Of a stretch of 64,000 nucleotides of DNA, positions 25,338 through 34,422 are shown piece after piece. Under the pieces are notes generated by a model. The model did no database searches and was not told the origin of the DNA. It worked only from the letters and a program-made list of their open reading frames with translations. Each line of letters starts with the position of its first letter. The first letter of the stretch is position 1. This stretch comes from Bradyrhizobium erythrophlei (GTDB lineage Bacteria; Pseudomonadota; Alphaproteobacteria; Rhizobiales; Xanthobacteraceae): assembly GCF_900129505.1 (NCBI RefSeq), contig NZ_LT670818.1:8713001-8777000 (forward strand), written 5' to 3'. The position numbers and the translations under genes were made by a program.

Positions 25338-27472
25338 CCAATCCAGCGCCCTCGCCCGCACCGAGCCTGCCGGTCAGCCTTTCGGCCAACCCGGTGCTGT
25401 CGTCATGGATCCGGTTCTCGCCCGAGAGACAAGTGATGGTCTCGCCGGGCAAGGTCGAGATCGGGCAAGGCATCGTGACGGCGCTCGCCCAGATCGCCGC
25501 CGACGAGCTCGATGTCGAGATCGGCCGTGTGCAGATGATCCGCGCCTCGACGGCGGGCAGTCCCAATGAGGGCGTTACCTCGGGCAGCCTGTCGGTCCAG
25601 CAGTCCGGCCGCGCCATCCGGCATGCCTGCGCCGAGATCCGGCAGATTTTCCTGACTGCGGCGTCCGATCAGTTCGGCGTCGGGATCGACGCGCTCGACA
25701 TCAAGGACGGCACGATTTCCGGACCCGGCAATATCAGGACCAGTTACTGGGAACTGGCCGACAGGATTTCGCTGGATCGTGACGCCACGCCGGGCGCCGT
25801 GCCGAAACAATCGGCCAAGCGCATAGTGGCCGGAAATTCGGTTCAGCGGCTCGATATCCCCGACAAGGTCTTTGCCCGTCCGCGTTTCATTCACGATTCT
25901 GCGCTGCCGGGGATGCTGCATGGACGCGTGCTGCGCTCTGAACTCTCGGCGGCAAAACTCACGGGCCTGAACGAAGTTGGCGCGCGCGCTATTCCTGCTC
26001 TAGTCGCCATCGTGCGCGACGGCGATTTCGCGGGAGTCATAAGCGCAACCGAGGATGGCGCCGAGTCGGCGCTGAATGCCTTGCGCAAAGGAGCGAACTG
26101 GACGGCGGGCGAAACGCTGCCCGATGAAAACGGGCCGGCAGAATGGCTGAAAGCCCAGCCGTCGGAGACGACGGTGATCGACCGGAGAACGGCGCCGGCA
26201 TCAAGCGAAAAGCAGCGCACCATCCGGCGGCAGTATAACCGTCCCTATATCGCGCATGCCTCCATCGCGCCCTCCTGCGCCATGGCGCAATGGAGCGGCG
26301 ACCGCGTCCATGTCTGGACCCACAGCCAGGGCGTCTACTTTCTGCGCGCCGACCTCGCGCTGGTTCTGAAATTGCCGCTCGAGAACATCACGGTCGAACA
26401 CATGGAGGGCGCCGGCTGCTACGGGCACAACGCCGCCGACGACGTCGCACTCGATGCGGTGCTGCTGGCCAAGGCGGCCGGCGGCCGGCCGGTCCGGGTA
26501 TTATGGTCGCGGGCGGACGAGCTGTCGCACGCCCCGTTTGGTGCGGCGATGACGATCGAGATCGAGGCCGACCTGGATGCGGCGGGCGAGATCGTCGACT
26601 GGCGTCACTCGATTTGGAGCAATGGTCACACCGCGCGGCCAGGCCGCGCGGCGCAGCCTGCCCTGCTGGCTGCGACCGAACTGCAAAACCCCTTCCCGCG
26701 CTATATCGCCACCAATCCGCCGCAAGCCAATGGCGGCGGTGCCGACCGCAACTCGGTGCCATCCTATGATTTCCCGTCCTGGCGGATCGAATGCCACCGC
26801 CTGCTCACCATGCCGATCCGCACCTCGGCGCTGCGAACGCTGGGCGCGCAGGGCAACGTGTTTGCGATCGAATCCTTCATCGACGAACTCGCCGCCGAGC
26901 GTGGCGAGGATCCGGTCGCGTTCCGGCTGCGGCATTTGAGCGACGAGCGGGCAAAGGACGTCATCCGCATCGCGGCAAAGCGCGCCAAATGGAAGCCTGA
27001 CAGGCAGACCGGCCGCGGCTGGGGACTCGGCTTTGCGCGCTACAAGAACACCGGCGCCTATTGCGCCGTGGTCGCCGAGGTCGAGGGCGCCGAGGACATC
27101 GGCGTCAGGCGGCTGACCATCGCGGTCGATGTCGGCGAGGCCATCAATCCCGACGGGGTGATCAACCAGATTGAAGGCGGCGCGATCCAGGCCACCAGCT
27201 GGGTACTGAAGGAACGCGTACGGTTCGATCGCACACGCATTACCAGCAACAGCTGGAGCGAGTATCCGATCCTTCGCTTCAGCGAGGTGCCGGAGGTCGA
27301 CGTCGAACTGATCGAGAGGCCCGACAGCGACCCGCTCGGCGCCGGCGAAGCGGCCCACGGTCCGGTCACGGCGGCGATCGCCAACGCCGTTTACGATGCG
27401 CTGGAGTTGCGCATCCGCAATCTCCCGATCACCCGCGACAGCCTGATCGCGGCGATGGAATTGAGCACATGA
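25334..27472 (+). CDS. Molybdoenzyme large subunit (xanthine oxidase family, IorB-like)
   Basis: 712 residues from the ATG at 25334, overlapping the small-subunit stop by four bases. The Mo-cofactor part is near the N-terminus (SPGKVEIGQGIVTALAQIA; SLSVQQSGRAIRHACAEI), a second part follows (GAGCYGHNAADDVALDAV; ALRTLGAQGNVFAIES), and the C-terminus has GAGEAAHGPVTAAIANAV with the catalytic Glu. No Tat leader, so likely cytoplasmic. Relatives hydroxylate N-heterocyclic or aromatic aldehydic substrates with water as oxygen source. The lack of a FAD subunit means the electron acceptor is unclear. Confidence 0.9.
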   Translation: MTNPAPSPAPSLPVSLSANPVLSSWIRFSPERQVMVSPGKVEIGQGIVTALAQIAADELDVEIGRVQMIRASTAGSPNEGVTSGSLSVQQSGRAIRHACAEIRQIFLTAASDQFGVGIDALDIKDGTISGPGNIRTSYWELADRISLDRDATPGAVPKQSAKRIVAGNSVQRLDIPDKVFARPRFIHDSALPGMLHGRVLRSELSAAKLTGLNEVGARAIPALVAIVRDGDFAGVISATEDGAESALNALRKGANWTAGETLPDENGPAEWLKAQPSETTVIDRRTAPASSEKQRTIRRQYNRPYIAHASIAPSCAMAQWSGDRVHVWTHSQGVYFLRADLALVLKLPLENITVEHMEGAGCYGHNAADDVALDAVLLAKAAGGRPVRVLWSRADELSHAPFGAAMTIEIEADLDAAGEIVDWRHSIWSNGHTARPGRAAQPALLAATELQNPFPRYIATNPPQANGGGADRNSVPSYDFPSWRIECHRLLTMPIRTSALRTLGAQGNVFAIESFIDELAAERGEDPVAFRLRHLSDERAKDVIRIAAKRAKWKPDRQTGRGWGLGFARYKNTGAYCAVVAEVEGAEDIGVRRLTIAVDVGEAINPDGVINQIEGGAIQATSWVLKERVRFDRTRITSNSWSEYPILRFSEVPEVDVELIERPDSDPLGAGEAAHGPVTAAIANAVYDALELRIRNLPITRDSLIAAMELST

Positions 27473-28173
27473 CAAGCCTGAACATCTTAAGCGGCGGCGC
27501 GGCCCAGGGCCTGGTCGCGAGCCTTGCGGCGAAATTCAAGGCGATGAGCGGGTTCGACATCGCGGGCGAATTCGGCGCGGTCGGCGCCATGGCCGACAAG
27601 TTACGCCAGGGCACGCCAACCGACATCGTCATTTTGACGGCGGCTATCGTTGCAAAACTGGCGGAAGAGAATCTTGTCGTCCCCGCTTCGATCGCCGACG
27701 TCGGCCTGGTTGAAACCGCGCTTGCGGTCCGCGCCAATGATCCCCTGGTTACGGCCAGCGACGCCGCAAGTTTGCGCGCTGCATTGCTGGCGGCGGATGC
27801 GATCTTCGTTCCCGACACCAAGGCCTCGACGGCCGGGATTCACGTGGCAAAGATGCTGCGGCAACTCGGTATCGCCGACGAGGTTGCGGCCCGGCTCAAG
27901 ATCTATCCGAACGGCGCCACCGCGATGCGCCATCTGGCCGCCTCCGACGCGGTCAGGCCGATCGGCTGCACGCAATGGACCGAAATCATCAGCACGGTGG
28001 GTGTGGTTTTGTCGGGTTCGCTGCCGCCGGGCTGCGAGCTCGCGACCACGTACACGGCGGCGGTTACTATCGGTGCCGCTAATGCAAAACAGGCCCAAAG
28101 CCTGATTGGCTTGCTGACGGCCGCGGAGCAGCGCGCCCTGCGTGGGCGCGCCGGCTTCATCAGCGGAAAATAG
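27469..28173 (+). CDS. ModA-like substrate-binding-fold protein without a signal peptide
   Basis: 234 residues, start overlapping the molybdoenzyme stop (ATGA). It begins MTSLNILSGGAAQGLVASLA, the first strand of a ModA-type fold, directly, with no leader. Other family features: GTPTDIVILTAAIVAKL, PDTKASTAGIHVAKML, and GCTQWTEIIST. As drawn, it would stay in the cytoplasm. In a molybdoenzyme operon it could be a cytoplasmic chaperone or ligand-binding helper, or a binder of the enzyme's substrate; this is inference. No ModB/ModC gene is adjacent. Confidence 0.82.
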   Translation: MTSLNILSGGAAQGLVASLAAKFKAMSGFDIAGEFGAVGAMADKLRQGTPTDIVILTAAIVAKLAEENLVVPASIADVGLVETALAVRANDPLVTASDAASLRAALLAADAIFVPDTKASTAGIHVAKMLRQLGIADEVAARLKIYPNGATAMRHLAASDAVRPIGCTQWTEIISTVGVVLSGSLPPGCELATTYTAAVTIGAANAKQAQSLIGLLTAAEQRALRGRAGFISGK

Positions 28174-28215
28174 CGAGGCTCTGCCGCAAAATCTGTTGGC
28201 CGGTTGCGTCAGGCG

Positions 28216-28470
28216 TCAGTAAGCCTTGACGGTGCGGACTTGCCCGGCTGGTCGTTCGGCTTCCGCGGGAACAACTCCCGTCGCCTGACCCGAGGCGACG
28301 AACTCGGCCTGCACCGCTTCCGATATCCATCGGGATCCGTCCGGCTTGGCTATCGCCAGTCCGACGAGAAAGGCCACCAGAAGTAAGGGCAGAACAACGA
28401 TTCCAATGCCAAAGCTTCGCGTAATGCTCTGATCGGTCGTTTCGTCCGATTTGTCGAATCTGCCGTGCAT
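28216..28470 (-). CDS. Small single-span membrane protein
   Basis: 84 residues from the ATG at 28470 behind GGAGG; the longer frame to 28626 overlaps the Crp-like gene and has no site. A hydrophobic helix (GIGIVVLPLLLVAFLVGLAI) follows a polar N-terminus; the C-terminus is soluble. No known family. A perfect Crp-type site lies 60-75 bases upstream of the start, so it is a likely target of the adjacent regulator. Confidence 0.65.
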   Translation of the reverse strand: MHGRFDKSDETTDQSITRSFGIGIVVLPLLLVAFLVGLAIAKPDGSRWISEAVQAEFVASGQATGVVPAEAERPAGQVRTVKAY

Positions 28471-28529
28471 CGACGCCTCCAGTGTGTGGAAGTCCTCGGC
28501 GTGGCTTAGCTCATGGCGCGCAAGGCCGA

Positions 28530-28545
28530 TGTGAATTGCTTCACA
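28530..28545. promoter_or_regulatory. Perfect Crp-type site TGTGA-N6-TCACA
   Basis: TGTGAATTGCTTCACA is a perfect inverted repeat that matches the consensus of Crp of enteric bacteria. It is between the Crp-like gene and the small membrane-protein gene, about 60 bases before the latter. Confidence 0.75.
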
Positions 28546-28576
28546 TGGGATGCGATCACAGTTTCGGGATCGTGCT

Positions 28577-29305
28577 CTAGCTGTCTTCGCCGCCGGCTTC
28601 AACGAGCTCCCGAAGCATCTCGACATTCAGCACGACGATGGCACCGTGCTCCAGCCGCACCCATTCGCGCGCGGCCCAGGCCCGCAGTTGCTTGTTGATG
28701 CTCTCGCGGGTCATGCCGACCATCTCGCTGATCTCCTGCTGGGTAACGGCGATGGTTCGACCCTTGGGCTCCTGCTTGTGCTTTTCGGTCAGACGAATGA
28801 GCGCGCTGGCGAGCCGTCCCGGCAGGTTCTGAAGGATGACCTGCTCGACCTGGTCGCTGGTCCAGCGCAACCGCGCGCACAACAGCTCGATGAATTTCAT
28901 CGCCAGCGCCGGCTGGCTTCGCACAAAGGGAAGAAATTCGCGGCGATCGATGGTAAAGATCTCGCAATTGGTATTGGCGATGGCGTCGGCGGAGCGCGGC
29001 TGTCCATCGAGCACCGACATCTCCCCGAAAATCTCGCCCTGGCCGATCAGGTTCAGGATCGCGCTGCGGCCATCGACGGAGGAGACGCTGATCTTCACCG
29101 TGCCGCTGATGACCGCGATCAGACTGTTGCCGGGATCTCCCTTGGAGACGATCGTCGTTCCCCGCTTCAGCGTGGAGTGCTTGGCGTAACGACAGAGCTG
29201 GTCGAACGCCTCGGGATCAAGATCGCAGAAATACGGATGCTTGCGCAGGACCGAAAGCTTGCTGCTCGAAAACGGCCGAGTTTCACCCGTCTTTTCCTGA
29301 GGCAC
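28577..29305 (-). CDS. Crp/Fnr family transcriptional regulator, Crp-like recognition helix
   Basis: 242 residues from GTG at 29305. N-terminal cyclic-nucleotide-binding fold with GEIFGEMSVLDGQPRSADA (about residues 88-106), close to the cAMP pocket signature GE-x5-R; helical linker; C-terminal helix-turn-helix VTQQEISEMVGMTRESINKQL (recognition helix TRESINK). The Arg-Glu pair followed by Lys at the next base-contact position resembles Crp (RE...R), not Fnr/FixK (E..SR). No N-terminal iron-sulfur cysteines. This agrees with the TGTGA site just downstream. Ligand (cAMP or other) is inference; a class III cyclase is encoded 0.5 kb upstream. Confidence 0.88.
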   Translation of the reverse strand: MPQEKTGETRPFSSSKLSVLRKHPYFCDLDPEAFDQLCRYAKHSTLKRGTTIVSKGDPGNSLIAVISGTVKISVSSVDGRSAILNLIGQGEIFGEMSVLDGQPRSADAIANTNCEIFTIDRREFLPFVRSQPALAMKFIELLCARLRWTSDQVEQVILQNLPGRLASALIRLTEKHKQEPKGRTIAVTQQEISEMVGMTRESINKQLRAWAAREWVRLEHGAIVVLNVEMLRELVEAGGEDS

Positions 29306-29359
29306 GCCGGTTACAACTCCAAGAGCGGAGCCGGCGAGATGCCGGCTCCCTGGATCAGA

Positions 29360-29782
29360 TCATTTTTTCAGTGACGTATTCGGACAAAGCATGTGCAGAC
29401 CGATGTGGTCCTGGCCCTTATGCCTGAAGGTCTTGACATGCAGATCGTGGTTCGCGTCGACGTTCTCGCCGACTTTCAAGACCATCGGTTTTGGCTTTTT
29501 GGATCGGAGATTGGCCCTGATGACCCGGGTCAGCTTGTTGCGAATCTTCACCGGTATATCGCCGGAGTTCTTCTCCCACTTGCTGTGTCCCTTGGTCGAT
29601 CCCGATTCATCCGTCCAGTGCTCGGTCTTGGGGACCAAAACCTTCGTATAGCTCTGTCCGAATTTATAGGGCCCGTGCTTTTTCTCATACTCCGCGAATG
29701 TCTTCGCGGTCTTCTGAATATTTTTCGGACTATACAAGTCATTAATGTGTTTTTCGAATTTTCCGCCGTAGGTAAATGCCAT
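29360..29782 (-). CDS. Hypothetical basic protein of unknown family
   Basis: 140 residues, ATG at 29782 with AAGGAG ten bases upstream. The protein is lysine- and histidine-rich with no signal or membrane segment; examples are YEKKHGPYKFGQSYTKVLV and NKLTRVIRANLRSKKPKPM. It uses more AT-ending codons than the genes around it. It lies between the Crp-like and cyclase genes, same strand. I do not recognise the family; a DNA/RNA-associated or toxin-like role is conceivable but unsupported. Confidence 0.65.
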   Translation of the reverse strand: MAFTYGGKFEKHINDLYSPKNIQKTAKTFAEYEKKHGPYKFGQSYTKVLVPKTEHWTDESGSTKGHSKWEKNSGDIPVKIRNKLTRVIRANLRSKKPKPMVLKVGENVDANHDLHVKTFRHKGQDHIGLHMLCPNTSLKK

Positions 29783-29832
29783 TTGTCACTCCTTGATAGG
29801 CCGCTGAAAATACGGGTGGCTGCAATACGTCA

Positions 29833-32800
29833 TCAATTCGAGAACTTGGAGAGCGCTGCTTTAGCACGTTCCAGATGAACAGTCATTCGAGACCGGTCAA
29901 AAAGCGCGATCGCCTGGACCAGTTCGTCTTGAGCCTCGGCCGTCCTGCCGGAAGCGGCCAGGACGCGGGCCAGCAATCCCCTGGCGGAGCCGAGCAGCGG
30001 CCCCGCTTCGAGCCTGGAGGCAATTTCGATGGCCCGGCTCGCGCACCCGATGGCCTCCGGCGCCGCGGCGCCCCCCTGTGACGCAAGAATATTCGCTTCG
30101 GAAAGCACCGCGATCGCCTCGATACCTCCGTAGCCCTTTTGCTTGGCGCTGGCCTGGCAGGCCCGCACCATCGGCAACCCGCGCTGGATGTCGCCGAGCT
30201 GGCAGTAGGCCGCCCCGAGATACGCCGACACCGCAACCATGCTGGTGGCGTGGCCGACGGCCTCGGCTTCGTCCTTGGCCTGAAGCAGGATGTCCCGCGC
30301 GCGCGCGGCCTGGCCTTGCTGAGAATAGAGGTTGCCGAGCGCGAGCATCACGAGGGGCAGAAACAGCCGGACTTCATTCTCGCGCGAGAGCAAGAATGCG
30401 CGATTGAGGACGATTTCAGCTTCCTCAAGATGACCGCGCATGAGTTGCACCAGGCCGCGGCCATAATCCGCCGCGATGATGTCGTAGGGGCGCTCGCTCT
30501 GTTCGGCGAGGCCTCTGGCCTGCGCCAGGCATCGTTCGGAGTCTTCGAATTCGCCCAACCAGCCATGAACGATGGCTCGCATCATATGGCAGAGCACGAG
30601 CAGGCTCGAGCCGGTCGTCCCCGGCGGCACGCTTTCCGGCGCGTCGGTCAGACGCGCGCTGGCTTGATCGAGACTTATCATCGCATCGCGATAATGGCCG
30701 GCGATGAAATGAGCCTGACCAAGCACGTACTGGGCGTAGCTGAGCCAGGCCTGGTCGGACGAAACATTGGCCAGGGCAACAGCCTCCTCGGCCGCGCTGA
30801 TGCCTTCGAAGGGTGTCCCATAGAAATTCAGCGCAACCGCCTTGGCGACGATCGAAGCAAGCCGGCGCCCTTCGTCACCGATCTTCCCGGAGCGCGCTTC
30901 CGCATCCCGACAAAGCCCGAACCATTGCTCCATGCTTCCCAGCGGCGCAAAGGCGAGACGAGCCTCGATTCGCAGGTCAATCGCCTGTTGCTCGCGCGCG
31001 ACCGTTTCCGGCAGCCTGTCGACCGCGTTGATTGCGGTCTCAAAATAACCCGTGGCATCCCGGAATGCCGATCTCGCCAACGCCTTTCGCGCCGCGAGCT
31101 GGGCATAGTGGGCCGCTTTCACCCAGTCCCGCGCCTCGACCGCGTGATGACAAAGCGCTTCCGCGACTTCCTGCTCGCGCCCCTGGGAAAGCGCCTCCAG
31201 AGCCGCTAAAATCCGGCGGTGCAATTCCTCCCGCTGCGGGCGGAGGATCGAATCATAGGCGACCTCGCGAATGAGATCGTGCGCAAAGCCGTATTCGGTC
31301 GAACCGAGCCATTGCGTCTCGATCAGGAAATCCAGAATCTCCAGCGACCAAAGCCGGCTTTGCAGCTGGGCGGCGGGCATGCCGGTCACCGCCGTCAAGA
31401 CGGCCGGCGAAATCCGCGGCCCGACCACGGACGCGAGTTGGAGAAGGGCTTTGTCCTCCTTGGAGAGGCGATCGATTCTGGACGCGATCACCCCTTGGAT
31501 CGTGGGAGGAATCCCCAGCGCGTCCCACGGCGCCTTGGCGGCAAACCGGCTGGCGTCTCCTTCGAGGACGCTACGATTGACGAGCTGGCGGGCGACCTCT
31601 TCGATGAAGAGCGGAACCTGTCCGGTGTGGCGAAGAATGTGCGCCTTGAGGGCGTCGAGATTGGATGCCGTGCCCAGGAGATCGCCGAGCAGCGCATTGG
31701 CCGAGGCGATATCGAGGGATCGCAGCCATATCCTGCGAACGTCGAGCCGCGCCAGCCAACCCGGCGTGTCTTCGGTCCGCCATGTCAGCAGGATCAGAAG
31801 CGGACGGCTTGCCGCCAGCGACATCAGGGCCTCGACGACGTTCTCGCTTTGGCCATCGCCCCAGTGAAGGTCCTCCAGCAACAGGATGGTCGGGCGGGTC
31901 GAGACGACGCTGTCGATCGTGTTGCATAAGGCGTCGGTGATCACGCGACGTCGCAGCAGGGGTTCGAGATCGTTCCAGCGCGGATCGCTGATCGGCTGGT
32001 CGAGTACGGCGCAAAGGGCCGCGGGCCAAAGATCGGAATGCACCGGCGCCGAGCCCTCGGGCAAGTCGGGCCCGACCTCCGGCAAGATGTCGCCCGCGCG
32101 TAGCGCGCTCTGGAGCAGCTTCTTCACCAGTGCATAGGGAACAGCCTGTTCCAGCGGGTTGCCCTCCGCTTCCAGGACCTGCCAGTTCTGCTGCCGCTGC
32201 GTGGCGACAAATTCGTGGACTATTCGGGATTTTCCGATACCGGCCGTACCAACGAGGGCAATGACCTGCCCGGCCGCGGCAACGTCCCTTGCCGCCCGCT
32301 CGAGCAGGGAAATCTCCTCCGCCCGTCCGACGAATGACGAAAGGCCCTTGGTCGACCGCGCGCGCCAGCGGGTCAGGCCGCTGATTTCGACAAGCTCGTA
32401 ATGGGGAACCGGCGCGGAAAATCCCTCCAGCAGCCTCGGAGGCAGCGCGTTGAAGGTCACGAGTCCCGCGGCCAGGCTTTGGCAGGATTCCGACACTAGG
32501 ATCTGGCCGGCCTGCGCCGCGTTCTCCAGCCGCTTGACCAGATGGACCGCCGGACCGCCGGCCTCATAGATCGAGGAGAGGTCGGCCTCGATGACGTGCG
32601 CGACGACATAGCCGGAATGAACGCCGACCCGGACCCGCAGCGCCGGATCGTTCAAGAGCTTGACGCGACGAACCAGTTCGACCGCCGCATGACAGGCCAT
32701 GACGGCATGATTGTCATCCGCGTGCGGTGCACCAAAAAGCGCGATTAGGCCGTCGCCGCCTTCCTTGCTGACGATGCCGCGGTTGCGACGAACCGAGACT

Positions 32801-33057
32801 CGCATGGCGGTCAGAGCCGGCTCCAGGCGCGAAATCGCAGCCTCCGGATCCAGTTCAGAAATCAGATCGGTTGAGCGCTGCAGGTCGGCGCAGAGCACGG
32901 TGAGATACTTCCGCTCGCCGGCGATCCGGCCGCGCACTTCTGCAGCTGGCGGCTTTGCGGCGTTTTCCGGAACCACCGATCCACAGGACGAGCAAAATAC
33001 ATCGCCCGGCTTCAGGGTCGAGAGACAGACCTGACAAAACACTCTCGGCTCCTTCAT
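29833..33057 (-). CDS. Class III adenylate/guanylate cyclase-like protein with ATPase and TPR domains
   Basis: 1074 residues. A zinc ribbon (C8, C11, C22, C25) opens the chain; then a cyclase homology domain (about 45-220), with both metal aspartates present (CADLQRSTD, EGGDGLIALFG); then an AAA-type ATPase with Walker A GTAGIGKS and a Walker B near LLLEDLHWGD; then about 450 residues of TPR-like helices (LAQARGLAEQS, YLGAAYCQLGDI). The site where most cyclases have the transition-state Asn reads PAVHLVKRL, His in place of Asn, with Arg kept; many ATPase-linked family members seem to have this. It could be a cAMP-making sensor or a signalling ATPase. An inverted repeat (33124-33146) lies 67 bases upstream. 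Confidence 0.85.
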   Translation of the reverse strand: MKEPRVFCQVCLSTLKPGDVFCSSCGSVVPENAAKPPAAEVRGRIAGERKYLTVLCADLQRSTDLISELDPEAAISRLEPALTAMRVSVRRNRGIVSKEGGDGLIALFGAPHADDNHAVMACHAAVELVRRVKLLNDPALRVRVGVHSGYVVAHVIEADLSSIYEAGGPAVHLVKRLENAAQAGQILVSESCQSLAAGLVTFNALPPRLLEGFSAPVPHYELVEISGLTRWRARSTKGLSSFVGRAEEISLLERAARDVAAAGQVIALVGTAGIGKSRIVHEFVATQRQQNWQVLEAEGNPLEQAVPYALVKKLLQSALRAGDILPEVGPDLPEGSAPVHSDLWPAALCAVLDQPISDPRWNDLEPLLRRRVITDALCNTIDSVVSTRPTILLLEDLHWGDGQSENVVEALMSLAASRPLLILLTWRTEDTPGWLARLDVRRIWLRSLDIASANALLGDLLGTASNLDALKAHILRHTGQVPLFIEEVARQLVNRSVLEGDASRFAAKAPWDALGIPPTIQGVIASRIDRLSKEDKALLQLASVVGPRISPAVLTAVTGMPAAQLQSRLWSLEILDFLIETQWLGSTEYGFAHDLIREVAYDSILRPQREELHRRILAALEALSQGREQEVAEALCHHAVEARDWVKAAHYAQLAARKALARSAFRDATGYFETAINAVDRLPETVAREQQAIDLRIEARLAFAPLGSMEQWFGLCRDAEARSGKIGDEGRRLASIVAKAVALNFYGTPFEGISAAEEAVALANVSSDQAWLSYAQYVLGQAHFIAGHYRDAMISLDQASARLTDAPESVPPGTTGSSLLVLCHMMRAIVHGWLGEFEDSERCLAQARGLAEQSERPYDIIAADYGRGLVQLMRGHLEEAEIVLNRAFLLSRENEVRLFLPLVMLALGNLYSQQGQAARARDILLQAKDEAEAVGHATSMVAVSAYLGAAYCQLGDIQRGLPMVRACQASAKQKGYGGIEAIAVLSEANILASQGGAAAPEAIGCASRAIEIASRLEAGPLLGSARGLLARVLAASGRTAEAQDELVQAIALFDRSRMTVHLERAKAALSKFSN

Positions 33058-33123
33058 CCACCCGCTTCAGATTAACGAAAGATCACGACAGAACAAGCGT
33101 TTGCGGCATCTGTGGGGGCCGAC

Positions 33124-33146
33124 AACGCTTCGAATATGGAAGCGTT
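33124..33146. promoter_or_regulatory. Inverted repeat upstream of the cyclase gene
   Basis: AACGCTTC-N7-GAAGCGTT, perfect 8-bp arms. It does not match Crp, Fnr or GntR consensus known to me. Also nearby are two TTAGACAA direct repeats (33174-33181 and 33187-33194). Either could be an operator of the cyclase gene. Confidence 0.45.
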
Positions 33147-33274
33147 ATACAGGAGGATTCGCGAGCGCAAAGATTAGACAACAATTTTAGACAATGACGC
33201 GGGGGGTGGCTGCCCCACGGCCACAGTATCCGCAAGGATGCCGCCGCCGCGAACCTTGCGGGAATACGCTCTCT

Positions 33275-34243
33275 TTATTCAATGGCGATGCCCATCTCTT
33301 TAATGACACGTGCATATTTGGCGAGTTGTTGGTGCGTCAGGGCGCCCAGTTCCTCGGGCGAAGTGCCGCGCACCGAAAAACCCAGATCCTCGAGCTTGTG
33401 CCGCACTTCGGGATCGCCAACCGCTTTGAGGGTTTCGGCGTTCAGCCGGGCGATGATGTCCTTCTGCGTGCCGGCCGGCGCCAGCATTGCGAACCAGGAA
33501 TTGAACAAGAACCCGGGCAGGCCGGATTCCGACACCGTGGGCACATCCGGGAATTGCGGCAGCCGCTTCTCGGTGGTCACCCCGATCAGCCTCAGTTGGC
33601 CGCCGCGCACCAGGGCGGCGACAGTGCCCAGCCCCTGGAAGCCGACGGGAATCTGGCCGGAGGCGACGTCGGTCGCCGCCTGCGTGGCGCCCTTGTAGGG
33701 CACATGGGTCAGCGATATGCCGGCGCCGGATGCAAACATCGCCATCGCCAGATGTTGCGGGCTGCCGGGGCCGCCGGAGCTGTAATTGATCTTGCCCGGC
33801 GCGGCCTTGGCGGCGGCGATCAGGTCGGCCGCGGTCCTGTATCCGGTATCGTTGCCGGCGATCAGTCCCCACTCCACCGTCGCCACCAGCGATACCGGCT
33901 CGAAATCCTTCAAAATGTCCCAGGGCATTTTCGCATGAAGGTTGGGCACCATGGTCATGACGCTGTCGTTGAACCCGCCGATCGTGTAGCCGTCCGGCGC
34001 GGCTCTCGCGACCTGCTCGGCGCCGATCAGCCCCGATGCGCCGGCCTGGTTGATGATGACGATCTGCTGGCCCATATTTTCGGCCATCTTCTGCGTGACG
34101 ATCCGGGCTGCGACATCGACGGCGCTCGCCGCCGCCAGCGGCACGATCATCTTGATCGGCCGTTCGGGGTAGGCGGTCTGCGCGACCGCGCCGGAACCGG
34201 CCAGCAGCGCAAGCGCCGCAACCAGCGAACCAAACAAACGCAT
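33275..34243 (-). CDS. Solute-binding protein, TctC/Bug family
   Basis: 322 residues from the ATG at 34243, behind GGGGAG. Signal peptide FGSLVAALALLAGSGAVA, mature start AYPERPIKMIVPLAAASAVD, VPYKGATQAATDVASGQ in the middle, DVPTVSESGLPGF later. The glycines usual after PFxxGG are Ala/Ser here. Third such binding protein in the window; no carrier gene is adjacent. Divergent from an exported amidohydrolase gene, which may act on the same compound. Confidence 0.9.
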   Translation of the reverse strand: MRLFGSLVAALALLAGSGAVAQTAYPERPIKMIVPLAAASAVDVAARIVTQKMAENMGQQIVIINQAGASGLIGAEQVARAAPDGYTIGGFNDSVMTMVPNLHAKMPWDILKDFEPVSLVATVEWGLIAGNDTGYRTAADLIAAAKAAPGKINYSSGGPGSPQHLAMAMFASGAGISLTHVPYKGATQAATDVASGQIPVGFQGLGTVAALVRGGQLRLIGVTTEKRLPQFPDVPTVSESGLPGFLFNSWFAMLAPAGTQKDIIARLNAETLKAVGDPEVRHKLEDLGFSVRGTSPEELGALTHQQLAKYARVIKEMGIAIE

Positions 34244-34422
34244 CCCGAAGCTCCCCGTGGTGAATTGGATCACGTTTCCCCTGTAAGCGGCCGTGACCTC
34301 TACCGGAATGATTGCCCTCCTGCCCCCGGCTTGGCAATCTGTTCGACAAAGAAATCAAAATGGGCCGTTCGATCGGACGGGCCGCGAGAAGCGCCGGTTT
34401 CCGGCCACCGAGGGAGGGACGG

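Noticed and set aside
28530-28545. Reading the TGTGA site as an FNR/FixK box
   Set aside because: The half-sites are TGTGA/TCACA, not TTGAY/RTCAA; it fits Crp rather than FixK.
33174-33194. TTAGACAA direct repeat as a separate operator
   Set aside because: Only two short copies in an AT-rich stretch; could be chance, so mentioned only under the inverted repeat nearby.
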